Counted from the first letter of the stretch, positions 1 through 6,900 are shown. The stretch: DNA of 7,468 nucleotides from Acidobacteriota bacterium (GCA_003222835.1 QHXE01000843.1:1-7468); one strand, 5' to 3'. A program made the numbers and translations. Notes: generated by a model not told the origin, from the letters alone.

Positions 1-1060
1 CGTCGTGCGCGTGATAGGTAATCGTCGCGGTGCCGTTCGCGTTAGCCGCTGAAGTGTAAGTGAGCGTCGCTGTCTTCGGATAACTTGCGCCAACCACATT
101 GAGCGATGGGCCGGAAGAGAAGATGCCCGGATTCGTGTTGTTGGTAATGACGAAACTTACTGTCTGTCCATTTTCAAGTGTGTCTCCCGAGTTTCCCGGC
201 CGGACGTTGGTTATGAAGCTGGACACCGACTGCGCGCCCGCATCTTCGTTTACGGCTGGTGGCTGGCCAACGCTGGGAAGTGTGAAAGTCGGCGCATCGT
301 TCACCGCGTTAACAGTGATCGAAACGGTGCAGGTTTCATTCGAATTCCCATTGGCGCCCGCTCCTGAAGTGGTGCCGTCGTTCACTCTGAATACAAAACT
401 GTCTGCTCCGTTATAGTCCGCGCTGGGCGTGTAAGTCAGATTGGGGGCGGTTGTAATTCCAAACGATCCATGCGCCGGCGGCGTAACGATGCTGAAAGTG
501 ATTGTGTCGCCATCGGGATCCTCTCCGGTTAGCGTAATGGCCTTCGCCGTGTCCTCATTCGTACTGACTGACTGATCAGAACAGACGGGGGTGCTCTTAA
601 TCGACCCGGGCACGAACGTCGTATGCGAATCGAGGAGGTCGTTGAAAGAAAGTCCGGTCGCATCCCCTCCGGTGGTATTACCGAGCGTGACTGTATAGTT
701 GATTGTGTCGCCCGGATCGGCCTTGCCGTCGCCATTGTTCGCAGTCGGTGTCAACGTAGCCGGGCTGGTCATGACCGCGGTCACTGATCCGACCGTCGGC
801 GCCAACGGTTCCGGCGCCGGTTCGGGTTGTGGTGCCGGGAGCGCTGGCGCCGGCACGGCGGTCGGCGGATTGACGAAGAGATTGTCAGTAGCGACATTCT
901 TCGCTCGATCATCTGACTTCTGATCTCTGACCCCTGACCTCTGTCGGCTTGTGGCCGCCGCCAACTGCGCAAACGGCATGATCAGGATTGCGAAAGAAAG
1001 GACGCAGGCGGTAAGTGCTCTGCGATTAGCGCAAGAGGATCGGGGGTTACTTGATTTCAC
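1..1060 (-). CDS. Secreted multidomain surface protein (signal peptide, DUF11-like, cadherin/Ig-like repeats), 3'-truncated by the window
   Basis: The frame is open from a GTG at 1060 to the window edge (353 codons seen, no stop), so the C-terminus is missing. The GTG is chosen because GAGGAG lies 7 nt upstream and a signal peptide follows directly. Residues 1-36 have a basic n-region, a hydrophobic core (about 15-30) and an AQLAAA cleavage area. Residues 39-51 are an odd hydrophilic stretch encoded by a 7-bp tandem repeat. Residues 64-88 are a Pro/Ala/Glu-rich linker. Residues about 90-158 resemble DUF11 domains (DGKADPGDTINYTVTLGN, then FVPGSIKSTP). Residues about 159-252 match the cadherin/tandem-Ig family (NEDTAKAITLTGEDPDGD, then TYTPSADYNGADSFVFRVND). 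A second, related repeat starts at NAVNDAPTF (251) and runs off the edge. In known families such domains are extracellular adhesive or structural repeats. The specific ligand is unknown and no enzymatic domain is visible. It is separated from the upstream gene by 359 bp, so it is probably transcribed on its own. Confidence 0.9.
   Translation of the reverse strand, partial: MKSSNPRSSCANRRALTACVLSFAILIMPFAQLAAATSRQRSGVRDQKSDDRAKNVATDNLFVNPPTAVPAPALPAPQPEPAPEPLAPTVGSVTAVMTSPATLTPTANNGDGKADPGDTINYTVTLGNTTGGDATGLSFNDLLDSHTTFVPGSIKSTPVCSDQSVSTNEDTAKAITLTGEDPDGDTITFSIVTPPAHGSFGITTAPNLTYTPSADYNGADSFVFRVNDGTTSGAGANGNSNETCTVSITVNAVNDAPTFTLPSVGQPPAVNEDAGAQSVSSFITNVRPGNSGDTLENGQTVSFVITNNTNPGIFSSGPSLNVVGASYPKTATLTYTSAANANGTATITYHAHD
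913..943 (-). repeat. Heptanucleotide tandem repeat inside gene 1
   Basis: On the minus strand, units of the form RRGTCAG or close variants follow one another (AGGTCAG, GGGTCAG, AGATCAG, AAGTCAG) for just over four copies. Because 7 is not a multiple of 3, successive units are read in different frames, giving the hydrophilic peptide RQRSGVRDQKSDD directly after the signal peptide. It looks like repeat DNA inserted into a tolerant linker and not like a selected protein motif. Confidence 0.75.
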
Positions 1061-1067
1061 GTTAGAA

Positions 1068-1073
1068 CTCCTC
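1068..1073 (-). promoter_or_regulatory. Shine-Dalgarno site of gene 1
   Basis: GAGGAG on the minus strand is separated by 7 nt (TTCTAAC) from the GTG at 1060. This is strong and well spaced, and it decides the unusual GTG start. Confidence 0.8.
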
Positions 1074-1144
1074 GGAATTTCGAGCGGGTTATTTGATACG
1101 TCGGGTGTGTGCGAACTTATTTTTATTGCTAATACAAATACTCG

Positions 1145-1173
1145 TTGATATAAGACCGCACTGGCGGTGTGAA
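1145..1173 (-). promoter_or_regulatory. Candidate sigma70-type promoter for gene 1
   Basis: The minus strand has TTCACA (1168-1173) as a -35 box, a 17-bp spacer and TATCAA (1145-1150) as a -10 box, followed by AT-rich DNA. This would give a 5' leader of about 75-80 nt. The -10 match is only moderate (4 of 6), and other hexamers in the AT-rich stretch could serve instead. Confidence 0.3.
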
Positions 1174-1247
1174 CAGGCAAAATAACACATGCTGCGCAGC
1201 CCAACAAGCGAAAAGTCGGCAACCGAGTGCAAAGATTTTGTGTAAGC

Positions 1248-1282
1248 GCCCTCTCCCTTTGGGAGAGGGCTGGGGTGAGGGC
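1248..1282 (+). repeat. REP-like palindrome, copy A
   Basis: GCCCTCTCCC (1248-1257), loop TTT, GGGAGAGGGC (1261-1270) form a perfect 10-bp stem. It is followed after one base by GGGGTGAGGGC (1272-1282). From memory, hairpins of this CCCTCTCCC/GGGAGAGGG plus GGGGTGAGGG type recur between genes in many bacteria. No T-run follows on either strand, so it fits an interspersed palindrome better than an intrinsic terminator. Confidence 0.7.
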
Positions 1283-1317
1283 TTAGCTGAGTAACAAGAA
1301 AGGAAAACTCTCCTCCA

Positions 1318-1350
1318 TCCTTTTTCCTGTCCGCTCCGACAAAAAAAGGA
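1318..1350. repeat. Imperfect A/T-rich inverted repeat (hairpin)
   Basis: TCCTTTTT (1318-1325), a CC bulge and TGTC (1328-1331) pair with GACA (1338-1341) and the following A-run plus GGA (ending 1350), around the loop CGCTCC. It lies about 70-100 nt downstream of the gene 2 stop. It could form an RNA hairpin in the gene 2 mRNA 3' region, but it lacks the G/C stem and T-tract of an intrinsic terminator. Confidence 0.4.
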
Positions 1351-1379
1351 GAAAGAAGTATTTTGGGTTTCGTCGCTAG

Positions 1380-1409
1380 GCCCTCACCCCGCGCCGCTCC
1401 CGCAGGCGG
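1380..1409 (-). repeat. REP-like palindrome, copy B, opposite orientation
   Basis: On the minus strand a small hairpin, CCGC (1406-1409) with GCGG (1394-1397), is followed by GGGGTGAGGGC (1380-1390). That 11-mer is the exact inverse of 1272-1282 in copy A. Hairpin plus 11-mer repeats the layout of copy A in inverted orientation, as in REP doublets. It begins 11 bp after the gene 2 stop codon. Confidence 0.5.
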
Positions 1410-1419
1410 TTTCGGGCTC

Positions 1420-3426
1420 TCACCGCAGAAAGCGTTGACGATACTCGTCTGAGGATATGAAGGCGTTTACCATCTCGGCGTTCACGAAGTTGCCATTGAA
1501 TTGATTAAGCTTATTCAGCCAGAAGTCATAGCCTGTGTAATCCGAATCCGGAGTGTCGTTCGGGTTACGGCGCAGGTAACCGATGAACTGCATCAGCACG
1601 AAGGCGCGGTTGAACTCGGCATTGACGAGATTGGGATGTTCGGCAATCTGGCGTAGCACCTGGGCGCGATTCTTTTGCCCGGCCGTATGCTGTACTTCCA
1701 ATTGCGCAAGCTCGGTTGTCGATAATGGGCTGCCCGCGTTTCGGTTCAAGGTGTCGACGAAAGTAGTCGGAAGCATTGTCGAAGGATACATGTTCGTGAA
1801 CCGCGAGCGCTGAACGAACTGCGCCGTGAAGCTCTGCTTGTTATTTTCCAGCACCGTCTCCCAACCGGACTGGCCCACTACGACGCCCTGCCCGATCTGT
1901 TGTGTATCCGGCTGAAATTCGTTGAAGCGCACGATCGGAACCGAAATTTGATGGACACCGTTGATTGTCGAAGTGCCGCGGGCATCGGCGTAAGCCGTTT
2001 TGTAGATGCGCTCGACCAGGTAACCCGTCTGCTGAAATTCGATTGACAGAAAGAACGCCGCCGAGACATTGATGCGCTTCATTTGAAGGCATTGCTGATC
2101 GCTGCCGCAAGAGGTTATCTGGTTGGTCCAGTATGATAGTCCGCTCGAATCGGCTTGACGGTTTAGAAAATCAAGGTAGTGCTGCTTCACGAAGAAGTCC
2201 GGCAGGTCAATCGGATTTCCGGCAGCGGCCAAACTTAAACAGTTCGCGTTAGCGTTGACGTAAGCCGTGATCTCATTTACTGAGAACGGACAAAAGGTAA
2301 GACTGTTCGCCGGATCTTGCACGGAGACCATGATGGTCCGGTCGCAACCCGCCTGACCGTCGCAGTGCGCGCCATCGCGACAGACTACGCCCGTCCAAGC
2401 CACGCCCGCGGGCCCGCCGAGATTTCTGCCGGTCCATAAATGCGTCACGTCGCGTGGCTGACTCGCAAAGTTTGCGTTCCAGTAATTCGTGAATTCATTC
2501 AGCGCTGCCGCAGCATCACCGCTCGTATTGTATGGATCGTTGGCAGTCGCCCACGTGTGTTGAAACACAACCGTAAATGTCAACCCAATATCTCGTTGGT
2601 AAATTCCCTGAACTGCGTTCATGATTCCGAGGATGTCATTATTCGCGGCGGTCGAACTTCCCAAAGCCGAGACGTATTCAAAGTCGGCTTCGGTGGCGAT
2701 CTCAACAACCTTGAATGGCGAAAAGACTTCAGGCGTGACTCCCGTGGACGCGCTGGAAAGGAACTGTTTCGCTTCATGGTTAATCGCTTCGTCGAGCGTC
2801 CCACACGTTTTGCGGATGTCGGGCCGCACATCCGACGCTTTGTACAGTAAGTAATCCGATCCTTGGGCCGCGGCGGAATATTTTCGGGCTGATTCAATGA
2901 AATAGGATTCACCCTGAGTGACGATCATTCCTTCGAGTTTGTCATCATCTATGGAAAATCGCGCGTCGCTGTTCGGCATCCCGGAAACTTTTCCTTTGTA
3001 AGTGTGAGGCGCGGGCATTTCGACCTCATGCGCGACTCCGCCATCGACAACTTCTTCGGCGCGATAATCGGGCGCGCGCAAGTCGTTGAGCATCAGATCG
3101 ATTTCAAAGTCATAGGCCGGCGTCTGCACCGACAGATGGCCTGTGCGGTTCACGCCTTCCGCTACGGCGTGCGGATCGAGTTGAACATCCTCGTGGTTAG
3201 TGAAGACTTGCGCGAGATCCTGTTGATAACGAGCTTTGCCGGATTGAGCATCGACAGCCGGTGCATGGATTCCCGGACCACCAAATGAGGCCAGAGTAAT
3301 CAAGCCCAGCAGAAGTGAAGCCAGAATCTTGAATCGAAAGCGGCTTGGCAATTTGGCGTATTGCCTCACGACGGAACGCGCACCTGCACCCTTTAAGCGC
3401 TGCGTAGAACATAGAACTTCTTTCAT
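1420..3426 (-). CDS. Secreted reprolysin-like (M12B-type) protein lacking the zinc-binding motif, with C-terminal DUF4214 module
   Basis: 668 residues. The ATG at 3426 is the first start after an in-frame upstream TGA. No clear Shine-Dalgarno sequence precedes it and the n-region is long. A signal peptide is centred on residues 32-60 (hydrophobic FKILASLLLGLITLASF). Residues about 61-235 resemble a metzincin propeptide (DYRAEEV, TYKGKVSGMPNSDARFSID, LEGMI, YFIES), ending with KTCG at 206-209, a possible cysteine switch. Residues about 236-397 resemble the reprolysin fold (DILGIMNAVQGIYQRDIGL, DVTHLWTGR, CDRTIM as the Met-turn, FCPFSVNEI). The HExxHxxGxxH helix expected between GVVCR (346-350) and GAHCDGQAGC (352-361) is absent, and no HExxH occurs anywhere in the protein. 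Residues about 409-668 are a DUF4214 module shared with gene 3. The frame is intact, so a non-catalytic protein is inferred; a recent in-frame deletion or an assembly error is also possible. Confidence 0.88.
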   Translation of the reverse strand: MKEVLCSTQRLKGAGARSVVRQYAKLPSRFRFKILASLLLGLITLASFGGPGIHAPAVDAQSGKARYQQDLAQVFTNHEDVQLDPHAVAEGVNRTGHLSVQTPAYDFEIDLMLNDLRAPDYRAEEVVDGGVAHEVEMPAPHTYKGKVSGMPNSDARFSIDDDKLEGMIVTQGESYFIESARKYSAAAQGSDYLLYKASDVRPDIRKTCGTLDEAINHEAKQFLSSASTGVTPEVFSPFKVVEIATEADFEYVSALGSSTAANNDILGIMNAVQGIYQRDIGLTFTVVFQHTWATANDPYNTSGDAAAALNEFTNYWNANFASQPRDVTHLWTGRNLGGPAGVAWTGVVCRDGAHCDGQAGCDRTIMVSVQDPANSLTFCPFSVNEITAYVNANANCLSLAAAGNPIDLPDFFVKQHYLDFLNRQADSSGLSYWTNQITSCGSDQQCLQMKRINVSAAFFLSIEFQQTGYLVERIYKTAYADARGTSTINGVHQISVPIVRFNEFQPDTQQIGQGVVVGQSGWETVLENNKQSFTAQFVQRSRFTNMYPSTMLPTTFVDTLNRNAGSPLSTTELAQLEVQHTAGQKNRAQVLRQIAEHPNLVNAEFNRAFVLMQFIGYLRRNPNDTPDSDYTGYDFWLNKLNQFNGNFVNAEMVNAFISSDEYRQRFLR
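1423..2202 (-). other. C-terminal DUF4214 module of gene 2
   Basis: Residues about 409-668 start with FFVKQHYLDFLNRQADSSGL and end EYRQRFLR. They contain SCGSDQQC, a Cys pair five residues apart that probably forms a disulfide outside the cell, then RINVSAAFFLSIEFQQTGYL, IGQGVVVGQSGWE and YTGYDFWLNKLNQFNGN. The gene 3 tail matches over its whole length, roughly two thirds identical by eye. DUF4214 is found in exported, often very large repeat proteins, and its function is not established. Confidence 0.8.
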
Positions 3427-3520
3427 GACTATGATTTTGATCTGTGTCGGGAATCAAACGAGGAGAATCGGGATTCGCGAAAGGCGATGCGGGGAAGGCC
3501 GCGCCTTTGGGGCAATAGGA

Positions 3521-3550
3521 AGTTTAGCTATGCGCACGGCGCGCCGTCAA
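3521..3550 (-). promoter_or_regulatory. Candidate sigma70-type promoter for gene 2
   Basis: The minus strand has TTGACG (3545-3550) as a -35 box, an 18-bp spacer and TAAACT (3521-3526) as a -10 box, placing the transcription start near 3514. A perfect 12-bp palindrome, ACGGCGCGCCGT (3536-3547), overlaps the -35 box and enters the spacer, a position where a repressor could act. Hexamer matches are five of six and four of six, so this is a reasonable but unproven call. Confidence 0.45.
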
Positions 3551-3552
3551 CC

Positions 3553-3581
3553 ATGAATCACCTGCACTATGAATCACCTGC
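3553..3581. repeat. Tandem 13-bp direct repeat abutting the gene 2 promoter
   Basis: ATGAATCACCTGC occurs exactly at 3553-3565 and 3569-3581, a 16-bp period with an ACT spacer. On the minus strand the pair reads GCAGGTGATTCAT twice and ends 2 bp upstream of the proposed -35 box, where activators often bind. It may be an operator pair or simply a small local duplication. Confidence 0.55.
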
Positions 3582-3626
3582 GGGCCGGCGGGGTTAAAAT
3601 CAAAAGTGAGACTGTCGGTTGACTGC

Positions 3627-3694
3627 GTTAGAGTACCAATTTTAGTTGGGCTTTTAGTCGCGCAAAGGACCCCAACTAAAGTTGGTACTCTAAC
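3627..3694. repeat. 68-bp near-perfect inverted repeat (MITE- or REPIN-like)
   Basis: The 24-bp arms 3627-3650 and 3671-3694 match at 23 of 24 positions. The single exception is T3640 opposite G3681, which still pairs as G-U in plus-strand RNA. The outer ends read GTTAGAGTACCAA and TTGGTACTCTAAC. The right arm contains a nested palindrome, CCAACTAAAGTTGG. The 20-bp centre can pair further (CTTT 3651-3654 with AAAG 3664-3667). There is no open reading frame and no obvious target duplication in the flanks. Confidence 0.8.
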
Positions 3695-3788
3695 ACCCTC
3701 TCCTCGCGTGCTCAGGAGGTCGAAACTCTAGCTCATCGATCGCGAATGAACGCCGGAGATCAGCCGCCGCTAACGAGCCTGTCGGGAA

Positions 3789-3939
3789 ATCCCGTAGGGA
3801 TGCAACGTTTATAGAAAAGCTCGAACGGTTGATCTCGAAGAGCCCATTTATGGGCGAACGATAGTCGGTTGCGCTCCTAAAGGAGCAACTACATCTCAAT
3901 TGTGCCTACCCTTCTATAGACATTTCACCGCTACGCGGT
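3789..3939. repeat. 151-bp multi-hairpin element with inverted terminal modules
   Basis: The left end is the hairpin ATCCC-GTA-GGGAT (3789-3801) followed by GTTTATAGAA (3807-3816). The right end, read on the minus strand, is the hairpin ACCGC-GTA-GCGGT (3927-3939) followed by GTCTATAGAA, so the ends are diverged inverted copies of one module of about 28 bp. Two more hairpins lie between them: GCCCAT-TT-ATGGGC (3842-3855) and GCTCCT-AA-AGGAGC (3873-3886, extended by GTT/AAC). From memory, similar hairpin-plus-TATAGA repeats are dispersed in several environmental phyla. No protein is encoded. Confidence 0.65.
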
Positions 3940-3974
3940 TTTTCCGACCGACTCCTAACGCAAGTGGTACTGAC

Positions 3975-6900
3975 TCATGGCCCAAAGCGTTGTCGATATT
4001 CGACAGAAGTAATGAACGCCTTGACCATTTCGGCCGCATTGTAATTACCGTTGAATTGATTCAGCTTCGTGAGCCAGAAATCGTAGCCGGTATAATCATT
4101 GTCTTGTGGGTCGTTTGGATTGCGGCGCAGGTAACCGAAGTACTGCATCAGCACAAACGCGCGGTTGAATTCCTGGGTGTTCAGAATCGCGTTCTCGGCT
4201 ACGTCGCGTAACGCGCGCGCCCTTGCGGCCACGTCCGTCGTGTTGGTCGCGGAACCAAACTCAGCGATGGCTGCATTGCGATCGGCCGTTGATGGAGTGA
4301 CTCCGGCGTTCGTGAACAACTGATTCACAAATTGCGTCGGCGACAACGTCGTCGGCAACGCGGTACTGAATCGCGCGCGCTGGACAAACTGGTTCGCGAA
4401 GGCCTGCTTATTGAATTCCAAGACCGCCTCCCAACCCGTCTGGTTCACAACTACTCCCTGGCCAATCTGCTGCGTGTCAGGAAGAAATTCGTTGAACCGC
4501 ACTATGGGCACCGCAAGCGTATGAAGGCCATTAAAACTCGAAGCGCCGGTCGCGTCGCCATAGGCGGTCTTGTACATGCGCTCGATCAGATAACCGGTTT
4601 GCTGGAATTCAACCGACAGAAAATAAGCGGCAGAGACATTTATCCGCTTCGCTTGAATGCACGCTTGGTTCGTTCCGCAGGAGGTTATTTCATTCGTCCA
4701 GAAAGCTAGACCACTCGGGTCCGCATCGCGATTGAGGAAGTCGTGATAGTGCTGTCTTACGAAGTTCTGCGGGTCGTCTATGATGTTCGTGGCCGGCTCG
4801 ATCGGGTTGTCGTTGATGTAGACGGTGACCGTTGGGGGCGCGCTAAGGTTGACGCCCGTGGGATTACTAAGGGTGACATTGAACGTCTCAGTCCCTTCGA
4901 CGAACGAGTCATCGTTGATGAGCACGACGAAGCTTTTCGACGTCTCGCCCGGCGCAAAGCGCAAGGTGCCCCTGGCAGTGATGTAATCGCTGCGCTCAGT
5001 GGCGGTCCCGTCTGAAGTGGCATAGTCGACTGTCGCCGCCCCAGAGGCATCGCCGAGACGGTTTACGGTGATTGTAACTGACGTACTGGCTTCGGTGACG
5101 ACGTAGCTTGATTGGTTGAACTGCAGCGTCTTCGGTCCCAAACCGGACGAAATATCGGCCTTGACGATCACTCCGGGAGCGTTGGCAGTGCCGAAGTAGG
5201 CCAAACCTTGGGCTGGATCGATCACCGCTGAGGTAAGAAACGTATCCTCATTAAGAGTCAGAGCATCTACGCGCGTGAAGTCTGACAGCCGCAGCTTCAC
5301 TACCTTGCCGGGACTCGTGAGGGTGGTAAAGTAGGCAAAACCTCCGGCCGGATCAATCACTGATGCCCAGAGAAGGTCTTCGCCGGTATTGAACGTTACA
5401 GCGCCCACCCGGGTGAGATCTGAGAGCCGCACCTTGATCACCACGCTGGGACTATTTTGACTGCCGAAGTAAGCGAAGCCGGCTGCCGGATCGATCACGG
5501 CAGTGAAGAGGTAGTTCTCCCCTGCATTTAGAGTCAAAGCACTGACGCGAGTAAAGTCGGATAGCCGGACCTTTACCACTCGGTCATTGTTGCTGATGAG
5601 GCCTGCGCCGAAGTAAGCGAAACCTCCCGCCGGATCGATCACAGCCGAAGTAACTACACCGTCATTTTGATCGAGAGCCAGAGCACCCACTCGCGTGAAG
5701 TCTGACAGTCGTATTTTTACGACGGTGGCGGGCAGCACGAAAAAGTTACAGAAGTAGGCGAAGCCCGCTGCCGGATCGATCACGGCCGCGCCGAGTTCGT
5801 CCTCGCCTGGATTCAGAGTTAGGTAGGCAAAGCCTCCTGCCGGATCGATAACCGCTGAGTAAAGGTCGTCTTCCCCTGAATTAAGTGTTAAAGCGCCGAC
5901 GCGGGTGAAGTCTGACAGGCGCACCTTTATGATTATGCCGGGCTCTGTGTAAGCGCCGAAGTAAGCAAAGCCTCCCGCCGTATCGATCACTGCCGAATAG
6001 AGCGCATCCTCGCCTGAAGCCAGCCTAAGCACGCCGGTGCGCGTAAAGTCTGACAGTCGCACTTTGACCACTCTGCCGGGACTAGTGTCGGTGCCGAAGT
6101 AGGCAAAGCCTCCGGCAGGATCAATCACTGCTGCGAAGACAAAGTTATCCCCCGGATTTAGATTCAGAGTGGCGACGCGGGTGAAGTCCGAAAGTCTCAC
6201 CTTGATCACGAGGCTTGGAAAGCCGTAGCTGGCGAAATAGGCAAAACCTCCGGACGTGTCGATCACTGCCGAGCGAAACGAGCCCTCCCCCGAGTTCAGA
6301 ATCAGAGCGCCGACGCGAGTGAAGTCCGACAGCCGCACTTTGACCACGATTCCCGGACTAGTTGTGGTGCCGAAGTAAGCAAATCCTCCCGCCGTATCGA
6401 TCACTCCCGCACCCCTGAGAAAGTTCTCCCCTGTGTTCAGCGTCAGACCACCGACGCGAGTAAAGTCTGACAAGCGTACCTTGACCACGTTCCCGGGCGT
6501 TGTGTTGGTGCCAACGTAGGCAAATCCTCCGACGGAGTCGATGATTAATGTCCTGGCGAAGTTCTCTCCTGAATTTAGAGTCAGACCATCGACGCGGGTG
6601 AAATTTGAAAGCCGCACCTTAACCACTCTGGCTGGCGTTGTGATGGTCCCGAAGTAAGCAAAGCCTCCGACCGGATCGATGGCCGCTGAGCCGAGGAAGT
6701 CCTCACCCGGATCAAGAACCAGAGCACCGACGCGCGTGAAGTCTGAGAGCCGTACCTTAACCACGGTGCCGGGGTTGGTGGCTGCGCCGAAATAAGCAAA
6801 GCCTCCGGCCGTGTCGATCGCTGCCGCCTCGAGATAAGAGTCACCGCGATTCAAAGTTAGAGAGCCGAGTTTGGCAAAACTCTCGGGAGTCTCTGGCGTC

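Larger units (their letters stand above)
1061..1419. other. Intergenic region between gene 2 and gene 1 (359 bp, no gene)
   Basis: No credible coding region is present. From right to left, in the direction of transcription, it holds a REP-like palindrome next to the gene 2 stop, an A/T-rich hairpin, a perfect 10-bp-stem REP-like palindrome, a perfect 10-bp palindrome GCTGCGCAGC (1191-1200), an AT-rich stretch with a weak promoter candidate, and the gene 1 ribosome binding site. No hairpin is followed by a minus-strand T-run, so no classical terminator for gene 2 can be named. Confidence 0.7.
3427..3974. other. Intergenic region between gene 3 and gene 2 (548 bp, no gene)
   Basis: No credible gene is present; the short frames here run through palindromic repeats. 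From right to left it holds a 151-bp multi-hairpin element, a 68-bp inverted repeat, tandem 13-bp direct repeats, a promoter candidate with an internal palindrome, and an untranslated leader of about 88 nt for gene 2. The leader contains two short inverted repeats (AAGGC-CGC-GCCTT at 3495-3507 and GAATC-GG-GATTC at 3465-3476). The length and repeat load argue that genes 3 and 2 are separate transcription units. Confidence 0.7.

Noticed and set aside
99..416. Plus-strand open frame of 105 codons
   Set aside because: It lies opposite gene 1, whose minus-strand frame has clear domains and a good start site; the translation resembles no protein family.
1248..1270. Strong hairpin as an intrinsic terminator for gene 2
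   Set aside because: No T-run follows on the minus strand and it lies 150 bp past the stop; the attached GGGGTGAGGGC fits a REP-like repeat better.
2440..2850. Plus-strand open frame of 136 codons
   Set aside because: It lies opposite the reprolysin-like domain of gene 2 and is a shadow of its codon bias.
2992..3040. HEVEM in the gene 2 propeptide as a possible zinc site
   Set aside because: It lacks the second His of HExxH, lies in the pro-region and has no following GxxH.
3927..3943. Hairpin followed by TTTTT as a terminator
   Set aside because: The T-run is on the plus strand, where no gene is transcribed into it; for minus-strand gene 3 the A-run comes before the stem, and the stem is only 5 bp.
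3690..4211. Short frames in the gene 3 to gene 2 gap (3690-3899 minus, 3900-4211 plus)
   Set aside because: They run through palindromic repeats or into gene 3 antisense; no ribosome binding site or recognisable protein pattern.
4332..5015. Plus-strand open frames (125 and 90 codons)
   Set aside because: They are antisense to the DUF4214 and Calx-beta regions of gene 3, which are certain.
5151..6872. Regularly spaced DNA repeat that could suggest a CRISPR array
   Set aside because: The period is about 138 bp, the units are degenerate, and the whole stretch is an open frame with protein-level repeats.
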